Of a stretch of 64,000 nt of DNA, positions 1 through 11,880 are shown in pieces. The first letter of the stretch is position 1. Every line of letters starts with the position of its first letter. The position numbers and the translations under genes were made by a program. Under the pieces are notes generated by a model. The model had not been told where the DNA came from. It worked only from the letters and a program-made list of their open reading frames with translations, and did not search any database. This DNA is from Ursus arctos (Eukaryota; Chordata; Mammalia; Carnivora; Ursidae): contig NW_026623078.1 in NCBI RefSeq assembly GCF_023065955.2, forward strand, positions 10,984,199 through 11,048,198, in the 5' to 3' direction.

Positions 1-788
1 GGGAGCTTGGCATATGAAGCTATGATAAAATGCTGCTAATTTTGGTTTCCTGCCATGTAAAATGCATATGCCTCTGATTTATTCAAGGGAATAATGCAGC
101 AGATTTTGGTGAATCTGAGATTGTGATTGATGCATCAAAGTACCAGAGCAGAATGAGGAGGCCGGGCCCAGCTTTAATTACTTCACAGAAGCAGCTGTTC
201 ACCCGTTATAGGGCATGAGTGTCATTGGCACCAACTCTGTCCTCACCCCACAGATACAGACATAATGTCTCTAGTTGATGGAGCACAGCTGTTTTGTGGG
301 CTATGTATCCCTAAAGGAGCCAGTAAGCTGCCTGCTGCTATAGAACTATTGTGTCTGCCAGGCTGACCTCAAGCACTCTCGCAGGGGGACAGATATATTC
401 ACTTTATGGCAAGTATATTTGCATATCTATCCCAGGAGTCTAGTAGTGAAGAATGCTTTTCAGGAGTCATTTTCCCCTCTGCTTAGGTTTACTGGAAGAC
501 AGAATGAAAAACATCTGGGTGGTCAGTTTATAAATGATCTACTTTATTCATCCAGGAATTTCTTTTTCTGAGATTGTAAATGATAATGTATAGACCAAGG
601 TGACTTCTAAAAATCAATAAAATTATTAGAAACAAACAGAAAATACTTTTTTGTTGCCATATTGGGATATGAGTAGTCTTGTCTGGAAAAAAATATATAT
701 ATAACCATAAAGTAAAAATAAGACAAATACAGATACTAATAATTATAAGAACTTATAAAGTGAAAGTTGCATTAGGTAAAGTTTAAAA
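1..788. other. Unrecognised non-coding DNA
   Basis: No repeat family, coding frame or RNA gene is recognisable. The sequence is moderately AT-rich with no long simple repeat. It could be unique intergenic or intronic sequence, or a repeat too old to read by eye. Confidence 0.5.
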
Positions 789-801
789 TAGAAACATGTG
801 A

Positions 802-999
802 CGGGGTGCCTGGGTGGCACAGCGGTTAAGCATCTGCCTTCGGCTCAGGGCATGATCCCGGCGATCTGGGATCGAGCCCCACATCAGGCTCTTCTGCTAT
901 GAGCCTGCTTCTTCCTCTCCCACTCCCCCTGCTTGTGTTCCCTCTCTCGCTGGCTGTCTCTATCTCTGTTGAATAAATAAATAAAATCTTTAAAAAAAG
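802..999 (+). mobile_element. SINEC (CAN-SINE), young bear-type variant
   Basis: A tRNA-derived carnivore SINE, non-autonomous and mobilised by L1. It has the GGGGTGCCTGGGTGGCACAG head, the CTCGCTGGCTGTCTC motif, an AATAAATAAATAAAATCTTT tail and a short A-run. It is flanked by an exact 13-bp TSD, TAGAAACATGTGA, at 789-801 and 1000-1012, so the insertion is complete and recent. An antisense open frame (826-1032) is only the SINE read backwards. Confidence 0.95.
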
Positions 1000-1139
1000 T
1001 AGAAACATGTGAAAAAGAGAAAATATTTGCAAGTTATATGGTAGATGAAGAGTTTAGTTTTCCTAATATGCAAAGACTAGATTAGTAAGAATTTTAACAA
1101 TCCACTTGATAACTATACAAATGACATGTACAAATGGCC

Positions 1140-1515
1140 ACAGTATTTTACTCACTCTTCCACCAATACACAGAGATAATATCCCTACTTTTGCACCTTG
1201 TCTGGCTTTGTGACTTGCTTTGGATGCAGGATATAGTTCAAGGTCACATGATGCAGGTTCCAGAAGGCATTAGAGCCGCTCTTCAACTGCTTTGGTTAGC
1301 TTTTCTACTTTTGGAATAAAAGCAATTTGTAAAGAATCCCAGACTCATCTGCTGGCAGGTGAAATGTATGGGACAGAGCCATCACTATTCCCCCAGCTAA
1401 CATTATGCCAACCTCTGGACATGTGTCGTAAGGGCATAATAGTTCAAACAATCCCTGGCAAGCTTCCAGAGGACCACAGCCTCATGAGAATGACCAGTCA
1501 TTGTTTTACACAAAA
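1140..1515 (+). mobile_element. MLT1-like (ERVL-MaLR) LTR relic
   Basis: The order of short phrases (GGCTTTGTGACTTGCTTTGG, then CTTTTGGAAT, then CTGCTGGCAGGTG, then CACAGCCTCATGAG) resembles the MLT1 class of MaLR LTRs. No clean TG...CA ends or TSD were seen. The copy is highly diverged, so the family is an inference. Two overlapping 61- and 75-codon frames here have no family features. Confidence 0.35.
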
Positions 1516-1539
1516 CTAATTCTTATAAGGTATGACCAA

Positions 1540-2290
1540 GTACTTTTTGAAGAAATGAAAGTAAACAGTAAACCCAGGGTGTTACACAACTCCACCAATA
1601 ATTAAGGAAATTCAAATCTACAAGTATTAAAAAGGAGATAAAATTCTCTTTTCATTAGATTGAAAAACATTATTTAAGATTGGAAAATATATAGTGACAG
1701 CAAATATGTGGGAAATGGGCACATGCACAGTTACCTGGAGTGTAAATTAGTGCAAACTTGTTGAATCTAGTTTTGTAGTCCAACCAACTACTACCATTCT
1801 ATTCTATAGAAATCATGACACAAATGAATAGAGGTTTTGGTAAAAATTCTCATTGTAGCTTAGTAATGAAATAAAAAGGAACATTGGGTTTAACTGTAAC
1901 TGACAGAACACCAAAGTAAGGAGAGCTTATACAAGATAGTATATTTCTTTATCATGTAAAATAATTCTAGAGAATTCTAGAAGTTGTCCAAAACTGATAT
2001 GGCAACATGGTGATCATTAAAGGACAAAATTCCTCCTGTCTTTCTATCACAATGTCTTCAACATGAGACTTACACCTTATGGTAAAAGGTATATGGTACA
2101 TTCCTACAATAGAATGTTATTTTCTATGTAGTGAATAAACTTGATCCACCCATATGGAACTATGCTGGAAAGATGTTCAAGAGATATTTCTAGGAAATAA
2201 AAGCAAATTGACAGAACAATGTATACATGTACATGGATTGATATAGATAGAATTAGATGGATCTTTAGAAATCTTGATAAAATTATAACA
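1540..2290 (+). mobile_element. Old L1 (L1M) ORF2 3' region, degraded
   Basis: Diverged but ordered matches to the L1 ORF2 C-terminal region: GGAAATTCAAAT near 1608, a phrase like 'TGGTACATTCCTACAATAGAATG' spread over 2092-2118, and 'GGAAAGATGTTCAAGAGATA' near 2167. All frames are broken. The part at about 1890-2090 does not fit L1 and may be an inserted older repeat I could not name. The next element (2312 on) is an L1 in the opposite orientation. Confidence 0.5.
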
Positions 2291-2311
2291 ACATAAAGAA
2301 CAAAATATCAT

Positions 2312-3830
2312 TCATGTTTTTATTGTGGTAAATCATACAATTTACCATTTTAACCATTCTACAGTGTACAATTCAGTGGCATTTAATACATTCATAGTGT
2401 TGTATGACAATCATCATTATCCATTTCCAAAAGGTTTTATCATTGCCCCCCACAACTCCATACTCATTAAATAGTCATGCCCTTATTCCTTCCCTCACCT
2501 CTCCCCAAAGTCCCTGGCAACCACTAATCTGTTTTCTGTCAATATGAATTTGCTTATTCTGGATATTTCATAAAATATAATCATATAATATGTGGTTTTT
2601 GTGTTTGCTTCCTTTCACTCAGCATAATGTTTTCAAGATTTATCCATTTGTTGCAAGTATCAGAACCTCATTTTTATAGCTGAGTAATAGTCTGTTGTAC
2701 GGTTGTTCTACATTAGGTTAATCTGTCCGTTGATGGACATTTAGGTTTTTCTGCCTTTGCCATTGTGATTAGATTTGTTACAAACATTCTTGTACAATTT
2801 TTGTTTGAAGACTTGCTTTGAATTATTTTATATATATAATTAGATGTGGAATTGATGATATTTTAATTCTATGTTTAACTTATTTAGGAATTGCAAAAGT
2901 GTTTTCCACAATGCTGCACAACTTTACTTTCCAAACAGCAATGTATAACAGTTTCAATTTCTACAGAGCCTTGTCAATGCTAGTTTTAAATATATGTAAA
3001 TTCTGGCTAATAGACCTTTGCCAGATATACAATTTGCAAACATTTCCCCTATTCCGTAGGTTATCTTTTCATTTCATTCTCTGTAAAATTATCCTTTGAT
3101 GAGCAACAGTTTTGATGAAGTCTAATTTATCTTTTCAAAAATTATTACTTGTTCTTTTAGTGTTATACCTAAAAAAAAAAAATGTCAGATCCAAGGTCAT
3201 AAAGATTTAACCCATGTTTTCCACAAGAGTTTTAATGTTTTAGTTTTTATGCTTATGTCTTTAATTTTGTGTTAACTTTTCTATGAAGTGTGAGGTGTAG
3301 ATACAACTTCATTCTTTTGCATGTGACTATATAGTTGTTCCAACACCATTTGTTGATGAGACGCTTTCTTTCCCATTGAATGACCTTAGCACCTTTGCCA
3401 AAATCAGTACCACATTCTCTTGAGTACTGTCGTTTTGTAAAAAAGTATGAAATGGAAATGTGTGTCCTCCAGCATTTTTCTTCTTTTTGAGACTCTTTTT
3501 GCTATCCAGGGTGCCTTGAAATTCCATACAAATTTTAGCATCAAATTTTCCAATCTGTAAAAAAGACTTTTGAGATTTTCATAGGAATTACATTAAATCT
3601 AAAATGGCTTTGAGGAATATTACCATCTTAACAAATGAAATCTAATCTATGAATACAAGATATCTTTCCATTATCTTCTTTAATTTCTTTCAGCAGTATT
3701 TTGTAGTTTTCAGTGAGCAAGTTTTATACTGTCTTGCATAAATTTATTCTTGAGTGGTTGTGTTCTTTTTAATATAACACTCTGAGTTGTTTTCTTAATT
3801 TCCATTTTTTATTGTTTATAAAAAGTGAAC
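2312..3830 (-). mobile_element. Old L1 (L1M) 3' half, antisense
   Basis: Read on the minus strand this is an L1 3' UTR followed upstream by ORF2. On the plus strand one sees the typical antisense L1 phrases: TTTACCATTTTAACCATTCT, CTCAGCATAATG, TTGATGGACATTTAGG, TTTGCCAAAATCAGTACCAC and TTTCTTTCAGCAGTATTTTG. The order is continuous over about 1.5 kb. There are many stops and indels. It is 5'-truncated and its T-rich left end marks the former poly-A tail. It is long inactive. Confidence 0.75.
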
Positions 3831-3936
3831 ATTTAAATATAGTTGCCAATGGGATGGAAAAGGAAGCTCAGAAATGGAGAAAACTTTTACTTCCTACTTT
3901 ATATAGCAAAATAGAAAATGGAATCGTATTTTCTTT

Positions 3937-4139
3937 TTTTTTTTTTTTAAAGATTTTATTTATTTATTCGACAGAGATAGAGACAGCCAGCGAGAGAGGG
4001 AACACAAGCAGGGGGAGTGGGAGAGGAAGAAGCAGGATCATAGCAGAGGAGCCTGATGTGGGGCTCGATCCCAGAACGCCAGGATCACGCCCTGAGCCGA
4101 AGGCAGACGCTTAACCGCTGTGCCACCCAGGCGCCCCCC
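3937..4139 (-). mobile_element. SINEC, young bear-type variant
   Basis: Antisense SINE running from a T-run and AAAGATTTTATTTATTTATT to the head GCCACCCAGGCGCCCC. An exact TSD of about 17 bp, GGAATCGTATTTTCTTT, lies at 3920-3936 and 4140-4156. It carries the CAGCGAGAGAGGGAACAC diagnostic. The 100-codon plus frame across it is a read-through of SINE sequence. Confidence 0.95.
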
Positions 4140-4156
4140 GGAATCGTATTTTCTTT

Positions 4157-4960
4157 CTCTTTCTCTTCTTTTTTACTTTCTCTTTTTCTCTCTTTTTTAC
4201 TTTGTCTTCTGTGATTTTCATTATTTTCATACAAAATTTTTAAAGGCAAAAAATTGCATGCATATAAGCTTTACTGACATAAAAATGTCTCAAGATGACT
4301 GTCAAGGAGTCCTACATCTTTGTACTGTAATTAAGCTGTAGGACTAATTTTCAAGCCCAAAACTGCTTTGCTGCTTCTTTTTCTTTACAACAAACCCCAG
4401 AGACCCAGTCAGCTTTCCTTTTCTTTTAGTAATTACAGCCTCAGACTCAATATATTGGGATCCATCTTTCTCTCTTTTTCTTCGCAAATTTGGCCTTTGA
4501 TTATAATTCCTCAGAGAGGCAGTTAACATTTCTTACCTCCTTGTAAGAATTTTTTTCAGATGGTTCTAACTTAGAGGTGGGTGTTTGGAAATTTAAAGGA
4601 AAAAGTGCTCATGGAAAAGGAAAAATTTGAATGGCTTAAGGCATTATTTTAAGTGGGAAACAGTTAATGGAAAACATATTGCTACTGATAATAAATTGTA
4701 ATAGAATCAGGAAATAAAAAGAAAACATTTAATGTTGATTTTGATTCCTATCCTCCGCACTTTCCAGTTACTGTTCTCATTGTTTCTCCTGTGACGAAGT
4801 GTGATTTTCAGATTAAACCCTTTGAGAAGTCTTTAATCACCTAACAGCAGCCAAATCTTCTTATCTTAGGTAGGGTCATGTTCTAGAAGAAATTCTTTTT
4901 CTAATCTGATTGTATTTTCACTTTCATTATATCTTTAAACATTTCCAGAAATCACTTTTT
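4157..4960. other. Unrecognised AT-rich DNA
   Basis: A T-rich pyrimidine tract (4150-4205) follows the SINE. The rest shows no recognisable family. A 61-codon minus frame (4344-4529) is lysine- and serine-rich without any motif and is probably chance. Confidence 0.45.
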
Positions 4961-4972
4961 TCTTTTAAAATT

Positions 4973-5165
4973 CTTTTTTTTAAAAGATTTTATCTATTTA
5001 TTTGAGAGAGGGTGGGAAGCGCCGTGGAGAGAGGGGGTCAGAATCTGAAGCACATTCTGCACTGAGTGTGGAGCCCAACACTGGGCTGGATCTCATGACC
5101 GTGATTAAGACCTGATCAGAAACCAAGAGTTGGTTGCTTAACTGAGTGAGCCACCCAGGTGCCCC
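4973..5165 (-). mobile_element. SINEC, older copy
   Basis: Antisense SINE with T-run, AAAGATTTTATCTATTTATTTGAGAGAG and the head GAGCCACCCAGGTGCCCC. It is more diverged than the bear-type copies. An imperfect TSD, TCTTTTAAAATT at 4961-4972 against TCTTCTAAAATT at 5166-5177, supports an old insertion. Confidence 0.9.
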
Positions 5166-5644
5166 TCTTCTAAAATTATTTTCTCTACCTCCAGGTTTAA
5201 GATTAAAACAAAACGAACATCATTTTAATCATTTAAAGACTTCTGTTTTCTTTTTCTCCTTTAAAGAGCTTGAAGTTTACTATCCTGTTTCCCATGTAGA
5301 GGGAATATAGGCAACAGTGATTGCACTAGATTTGTACCGGAATTTGAGAGGGAGTCTGGAGATTGGGGTCAATTACAGAAAGCTATTCCATCAGCAAAAT
5401 GAGAAATGAAGAACTTCTTTGGCTACCCAGGACAATCAATATTCTCCTGGAATAAGAATTTTTTAAACTGTTTAACCCACCAGTTTTGTAATTGCCATAG
5501 TTCAGTGGTATGTGTGTGCCAGACTAAAAGACAGTTCACTTAGCTTTCAAAAATATTTAAAAAAAATGTCATTAGCCATCACCTTAAAAATTTACACTTT
5601 ATGTGTGCTTTGTATAAAGTTTGTATTCTCAATGTATTTTCTTT

Positions 5645-5851
5645 TCTTTTCTTTTTCTTTTTCTTTTTCTTTTTCTTTTTTTTAGTGGGTGTGGAGAGAA
5701 GAAGAGCAGAAGGAGAAGAGAGAGAGAATCTTAAGCAAGCTCCACGCCCAGCACAGAGACGATCTGGGACTCAGTCTCATGACCCTGAGATCATGACCTG
5801 AACCAAAATCAAAAGTTGGATGCTTAAGTGGCTGAGCCACCCAGGAGCCCC
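5645..5851 (-). mobile_element. SINEC, older copy with CTTTTT-expanded tail
   Basis: Antisense SINE whose A-tail (T-rich on this strand) has grown into a CTTTTT-type repeat at about 5641-5684. The body reads through to GAGCCACCCAGGAGCCCC. An exact 18-bp TSD, TCTCAATGTATTTTCTTT, sits at 5627-5644 and 5852-5869. Confidence 0.92.
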
Positions 5852-5869
5852 TCTCAATGTATTTTCTTT

Positions 5870-7449
5870 AAAAAAGGATTTACTATTAGCTCTAGTACCT
5901 GCCCATCTCTCTAGAAACAGTCTGCCTTACACCATCCATTCACATCCTGTCCATCTTCTGTCTTACGAGTTTCTATCTAGTTTCATTTTGTTTCAGAGAT
6001 TTGTAAATTATTTTTTTTTGTGAACCTGAGTTTGATTTAAAAAAAAACAAAACAAAACAGGATTTTTGAAGTACGGAAAAAGATTTTCCTGTGATAGAAT
6101 ATTCAAAGGAATTTTTTGTTCAATTATGAACACCACACACAAGAGTCAAAGTATTCCTTATGGATTCTGTGGCTTGATAACTAATAAACAAAGCAAACCT
6201 TAAGTACTTCTGAAGAGGTGCAAGAGAGTCTATTCATGCTCTGGCATTCACCTCTAGCCCTTCCCATGACTCCAGATGTGTTCAGAAAGATGGAGAAACA
6301 TTTAGTGGCTCCAGTAGGATCCATAGGATATTAACTCAATATAGAGTCAATCTGCAGCTCTCAAATAATGTTACAGCAATCAGGTAATAGAAAATTCAGA
6401 ACTGACTTATCAAATGATTATATTTATTTTGAAAACTAATCAGATAAATATCATCTGAGATATATTAGCTGTGTATATTCATAATTTCAGCCCATTTGAG
6501 TAGGCAGTAGGGCTTTTCTACTCTCGACTGAAGTTGATTTTTATGACATTTCTAGACTGATCAAGGTAATCAACCACCAGAAAGGAGAAATATAGGGAAA
6601 GATACATAGCTATTAACAAATACTTCCTAGCATGATTACTGGTGCAGCAAAGTAATGGAGAATTTTGGAAAGGGAACATAGAAAAGAAAGAGACTTCGGA
6701 ACAGCTGTTGGTATGTGAAAGAAATGAGAGAGAGGAAGAGAGAAAGAGTAAAAAAAAAAAAAAAATTTAAGGACTACATCACTATCTCCTAGACTTTTAA
6801 CATCTCTGGAAGGGAGACTGTCAGAATGGAGGAATTTCTGACTGGCTTAACCAGAATTGTAATTTAATTTGATGCTTTTTTCTTCACACTATTTTACTTA
6901 GCTTATGAAATGTTCCCCTGAATAAAAAGGGCAATACAGGGAGAGATATACATGAAAGATCCTCATGCACAACATTGGAGAGCTCATACAAACAAAATGA
7001 TATCTTTGAATGTGTTTGAGACAGTGTGTTGCTAAGAGAGCAATCTAAATAATGAAACTAGAATAAAAAGACAGTCATTAAAAATTATTGAAATAAACAT
7101 TACTGCCTGAGTATTCCAAAAGGAAATGGTACAGAATATTCTCTTTCCACCACATTTTTTATACTAAAGGTTAAAAGTAAACGGACAATTCTAGTACTAC
7201 AATAACCTTTGTAGTAGTGGGGAGGCTCAGTGATTTTCTCTTCGTGAAGGCTTTGTTTCTGTTTCATTCATTAGCATAGACTATGCAGGGATTTAATCAC
7301 AAAAAGAGAGAGAGAGAGAGAGCAACTTTGAATCATTTCTAGGTAATGAGATTCTATGTGAGAAAGAGTAGCTCCAGTCATTTTTATGGCCCGTTCTGTT
7401 ATTACACAATGGAACATTCAGTTATGTTAAGAGTTTCTGATTTCTATTA
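5870..7449. other. Unrecognised DNA with short simple repeats
   Basis: No clear repeat family or gene. It contains purine-rich GA/AG tracts near 6725-6750, a poly-A run near 6751-6765 and a short (GA)n at about 7304-7322. Open frames are short and without motifs. Confidence 0.45.
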
Positions 7450-7464
7450 AATCATAGACAGCAG

Positions 7465-7641
7465 GGTGCCTGGGCAATGTCCAACTCTTGATTTTGGATC
7501 AGGTCATGATCTCAGGGTTGTGAGATCAAGTCCCACATCAGGCTCTATGCTGGGTATGGAGCTTGCTCTCCTACTCCTTCTACCCCTCCCCCAACTTGCA
7601 CATGTGCACATGTGCTCAATCTCTCTCAAAAAAAATCAATC
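7465..7641 (+). mobile_element. SINEC, older copy
   Basis: Sense SINE starting GGTGCCTGGGCAATG with TCAGGTCATGATCTCAGGG, TGAGATCAAGTCCCACATCA and a CTCTCTCAAAAAAAATCAAT tail. TSD AATCATAGACAGCAG (7450-7464) against AATCATAGACAACAG (7642-7656), one mismatch. The head is shortened relative to the consensus. Confidence 0.9.
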
Positions 7642-8003
7642 AATCATAGACAACAGTCCCCAAGGTTTGTTAGTTCATACCAACTCTGTCATATACACTG
7701 ACAAAAATAAATTATAGTAGCACACGATAACACAGGATTTGGAGTATTTATTCCCTTTTAACGTATTGTGGGATTCATGTTGTTTTTAAAACAATAAGCA
7801 TAAGAGTATAACTGAAATAGTTATTGTACATGGTTTCATATTGCATCTACATTCACTTTCATTGTGAATATACTAACTGATAATGGCATAGGTATGAAAA
7901 GCCATGCAAGGTTGGCAATTGAGCAGATACTTGGAATCTTCTAATGCAGTTTTACATATTATGGTACAGACTCACAATGGTAAATAACTTGTTCAAAATA
8001 ATG

Positions 8004-8206
8004 GGCTGCTTGGGTGGCTCTGTCGGTTAAACATCTGCCTTCAGCTCAGGTCATGATCCCAGGGTCCTGGGATGGAGTCCCGCATAGGGCTCCTTGTTTA
8101 GCTGGGAGCCTGCTTGTCCCTCTGCCTGCTGTTCCCCTGCTTATGCTTTTTTCCTCTCTCTCTCTCTCTAACAAATAAATTAATAATATCTTTAAAAGCA
8201 AAAATA
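8004..8206 (+). mobile_element. SINEC, intermediate age
   Basis: Sense SINE with GGCTGCTTGGGTGGCTCTGTCGG, TCAGGTCATGATCCCAGGG and an ACAAATAAATTAATAATATCTTT tail. TSD CAAAATAATG (7994-8003) against CAAAATAGTG (8207-8216), one mismatch. Confidence 0.9.
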
Positions 8207-8216
8207 CAAAATAGTG

Positions 8217-9047
8217 TAACTTTTTCTGTAGATGGAATTCTTTCAGCTTCCACTCTAGTAATTTTTATATAATCTCTTATTTCTAGTGGATTTGAATTCT
8301 TACCAACTATATCAGTTCCAGGAACCAAGTGGCTCATTTGAATGGACTGAAGAATCTATGCATCTTATTTCCTTATGGCCATTTGCTAGAATCAGTACTT
8401 AATCAAAGATTGTAAGTTAAACTCTCATCTATGATCTGCATGCAAAATTCAATATCCTTTACTTAGTTGATAAAAAGTATTTTCTGGCTATCTGTAAAAA
8501 GTATTATCTGTATATCTGTAAAATGAGAGGCTTGAACTCAACTATTTATAAAATTCTTTATAACTCTAAATATCTGTTAAAATATGCACCTCATTTATTC
8601 AAGAAGAGTTTTTTCCCCCTTCCTAATTCAGTAATCAGATTATTTAACTCAAGTGAAATGATTTAAAAGTAGTAGTAACAAATCCATCACAAAAATAAAA
8701 GAGGATATTATCTCTAAAATGAAAGATATAATTGAGCTATCATTAGGCTAAGCGTATGTATTTATACACTCATGTAAGTATTCATTTTTCAATTATTTAC
8801 TACTTATCTACTGCATGACTCCAGCTATGTTAGATGTTGGGTTTTCAAATGAATCAAATGAAAGTGAATTTTGTGCCTTAAGAACACACTGAAAGATTCA
8901 AATTTAGATTTATGATTTCTTTAATAAAATTGTTACAGTGATAACTTAGACATGATCTGATGTGTGTCTATATAGAAAATAGGATTTCAGTAAAACCAAG
9001 TGCCCAACAGAAGGAAGCAAGATGGATTATCTAAAATATTTTCTTTC
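8217..9047. other. Unrecognised AT-rich DNA
   Basis: No recognisable repeat or gene. There is a short local reiteration of TATCTGTAAAA-type phrases at about 8485-8525. Confidence 0.4.
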
Positions 9048-9060
9048 TGTGATGTTGTTT

Positions 9061-9257
9061 TTTTTTTTTTTAAAGATTTTATTTATTTATGTGACAGAGA
9101 GACAGCCAGCGAGAGAGGGAACACAGCAGGGGGAGTGGGAGAGGAAGAAGCAGGGTCCCAGCGGAGGAGCCTGATGTGGGACTCGATCCCGGATCGCCAG
9201 GATCACGCCCTGAGCCGAAGGCAGACGCTTTAACGACTGCGCTACCCAGGCGCCCCT
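9061..9257 (-). mobile_element. SINEC, young bear-type variant
   Basis: Antisense SINE from a T-run and AAAGATTTTATTTATTTAT to the head CTACCCAGGCGCCCC, with GACAGCCAGCGAGAGAGGG. An exact 13-bp TSD, TGTGATGTTGTTT, is at 9048-9060 and 9258-9270. Confidence 0.95.
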
Positions 9258-9570
9258 TGTGATGTTGTTTAATTAAGAGATCCTCACTTAATAAAACCCC
9301 ATCATAAATATGAACTATGTTCTAGATTTTCTCTTTTTAAATTTCTGTACATATCAATTTTAAAGCTTATTTTTGTAGGACTCATTTCAATTATTATATT
9401 GATTACAAATAAAGACTAATAATCTTCCCATAAAGTATTTGTCTTTCAATTAGTTTTGAATTGCTTAAACCTTAAAATTGTACTATAATATCAACTTAAA
9501 TTAAAATGATGTTTTCTTTGAAAATAAATCCTGATTTAACTTTTATTTATTCCTTCTATAACATTTCCTA

Positions 9571-10174
9571 TAGTGATCCCAAATTTCTGAGTTGCATCAT
9601 TTTCATTTTCCCTGAAGAGCTCTTGTAAATGCTTTTTGCAGGGCATGTCAACTGGCAAGGAAATCCTTCAGATTTTATTTGTTAAGCCTTCATTTCTCCT
9701 TCTCATTTGAAGGATAATTTTCTGACTATTAAATTCTGGATTGATTTTTTTCCTTCAATCCAATCTGATGACTCCTGATAAGTCCACTGTAAATTCTTAC
9801 CCTTATTGTTTCAAACATTTTTCTTTACTTTCTCTCTTTATTCCGCTTCCCTGTTTCCAATTGTATGTATTTTATACCTTTTGAAATCATCCCAGAGTTC
9901 GAAGATGTTCTGCTCTGAATTCCTATTTTACGTGTTCGCATTTCAGTTAAGGAAGCCTACTCTCAGCTATCTTCTAAGTTTACTGAATCTTTCCTTGGAT
10001 TCTTCTATTCTGTTGATGAGCGCAACAAAAGCATTTTCATTTTTGTTGAGTGCTTTTTATTTTTAGCATTTTCTTTTCTTTCATTCTGAAAGTTTCTATC
10101 TCCCTGCTTACACTACCTATATGTTCCTGCATATTGTCTGCCTTTTCCCCATTAGAGCTCTTATGGTATTAATC
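9571..10174 (-). mobile_element. Old L1/HAL1 5' region, left part (antisense)
   Basis: The plus strand carries a series of phrases that I recognise as the antisense of an L1/HAL1-type ORF1 and leader: CCAATCTGATGACTCCTGAT, CTTCTATTCTGTTGATGAG, GAAAGTTTCTATCTCCCTGC and ATTAGAGCTCTTATGGTATT. The element continues at 10909 after a younger L1 insertion. Frames are broken. The left boundary is approximate and the subfamily is uncertain. Confidence 0.6.
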
Positions 10175-10187
10175 ATATATACTTTTT

Positions 10188-10895
10188 TTTTTGCTTTTTT
10201 AAAAATTTAAATTCAATTAATTAACCTATAATGTATTATTAGTTTCAGAGGTAGAAATCAGTGATTCATCAGTCTTCTATAATACCCAGTACTCATTACA
10301 TCACGTGCTCTCCTTAATGTCCATCACCCATTTACCCCATCCTTCCACCACCATCCCCTCCAGCAACCCTGTTTGTTTCCTATGATTAAGAGAATTCTAT
10401 AGCTTGTCTCCCTCTCTGATTGCAACATGTTTTATTTTTTCCTCTCTTCCTATGATCCTGTTTAGTTTCTTAAATTCCACATATGAGTAAGATCATATGG
10501 TAATTGTTTTTCTCTGACTGACTTATTTTGCTTAGCATAATACCTCCTAGTTCCATCCACATCGTTGTAAATGGCAGGATTTCATTTTTTGATTGCTGAG
10601 TAGTATTCTTTTGTATACATATGCCACATCTTCTTTATCCATTCATCTGTCGATGGACATCTGGGCTCTTTCCATAGTTTAGCTATTATGGGCATTGCTG
10701 CTATAAATATCGGGGTGCAGGTGCTCCTTTGAATCACTACATTTGTATCTTTGGGGCAAATAACTAGTAGTGCAATTGCTGGGCCATAGGTAGTGCAATT
10801 GCTGGGCTGTATTTTCAACTTTTTGAGGAACCTCCACACTGTTCCTAGAGACACCAACTTGCATTCTCAACGACAGTGTGAAAGCTTTCCCCTTT
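10188..10895 (-). mobile_element. 5'-truncated L1 3' end inserted in L1/HAL1
   Basis: Minus-strand L1 fragment of about 708 bp: 3' UTR at the left, then the C-terminal part of ORF2 (antisense phrases CTTTATCCATTCATCTGTCGATGG in pieces, TAGCTATTATGGGCATTGCT, CTTTTTGAGGAACCTCCACA). A 13-bp TSD, ATATATACTTTTT, is at 10175-10187 and 10896-10908. The ORF2 remnant is broken by a 23-bp-period tandem duplication of TAGTGCAATTGCTGGG (10768-10783 and 10791-10806). Carnivore-lineage L1, no longer active. Confidence 0.85.
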
Positions 10896-10908
10896 ATATA
10901 TACTTTTT

Positions 10909-11880
10909 AATTCCCTGTGTTACAATTCCAAAACCTGTATCATATCTGAATCTAGTTCTGATGCTTCCTTTGTCTACTCTGTCTTTTTTGCTCGCCCTTT
11001 AGAGTGCTTTGTAATTTTTGCTTAAAGCCAGACATAATTTTGGGGCAATAGTAACTGAGATAAATAGGACTTTAGTGTGAGGATTTATGTTAATTTGGAT
11101 GGAAGTTGGAATGTGTTTAATGCTTGTTGTGGCTCTAGGTGCCAGAGGCCTCAAATTCTCCTCCCGTTCTTGGTTTTGTTTTCCTTATTGTCTTTGGGTT
11201 TCTCTAAGAAGTCCTTCTGAACTTGTTTATGTCATGGAGCTTTTTCAGCTATAATTCATTGTTATTCTACTGGATCCCTCTTTGTGTGGTGTTAAGGTAT
11301 ACAGGGAAGCATTATATGATTTTACAGTTAAATCCCAGTATTTTAGAAGTGTGTGTTCCTGGTCGGTGACATTTTCAAGTGCTTCTTACCTTCTCCCAGT
11401 CTTCAAATAAGACAGGAAGACTAAAAGATGCTGGAGTAAGAAAAAAAAATGCCATTCCCCAGATGGCATACGGATCTGTTAAAGTCTTTGTCCCTGGAAA
11501 GTAGACCTTTGCTGTAGAGAATCCTCTGGCTGTCTATTACAAAGCTTATTCTTCCCACTTCCTGCCAGAACCATATTTTTTGGATGTTCACTATGAAAAC
11601 CTAGTGGGTTGCCAGAAGGCAAAATATACAAGATATAGGGACATAGTTAAGACTACAGTCCCCAAGTGTTTCTCATTCTCAAACTAGTCCACACTTAGCC
11701 TCCAGTAATTTATCAAAGGCACCATTTAAATGTCCCTGCTAGTTTAAGTCTCTGGTGGCTTTCCCTCCAGATAAGGAGGTCTTGCCTATGAATCTTCAGA
11801 TACACTTATTTGATTCCAGGGTGACAGTTTACCTTGGGGTCTCAGTATTCTGATGGTGGCTGCATTGTCACCAATTATCA
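10909..11880 (-). mobile_element. Old L1/HAL1 5' region, right part (antisense)
   Basis: Continuation of the element interrupted at 10174. ATCATATCTGAATCTAGTTC and GATGCTTCCTTTGTCTACTC are the antisense of ORF1 N-terminal sequence. GAGATAAATAGGACTTTAGTG, GTGTTCCTGG, GTCCCTGGAAAGTAGACC and GGGTTGCCAGAAGG fit the leader (5' UTR) region read antisense. There is no coding capacity. The subfamily is from memory and should be checked. Confidence 0.55.

Noticed and set aside
3812..4114. 100-codon frame ending in a SINE
   Set aside because: Its C-terminal half is antisense SINEC translated. The same peptide phrase (SERGNTSRGSGRGRSR) recurs in other SINE copies at 826-1032, 24503-24820 and 48120-48326, so it is a repeat artefact.
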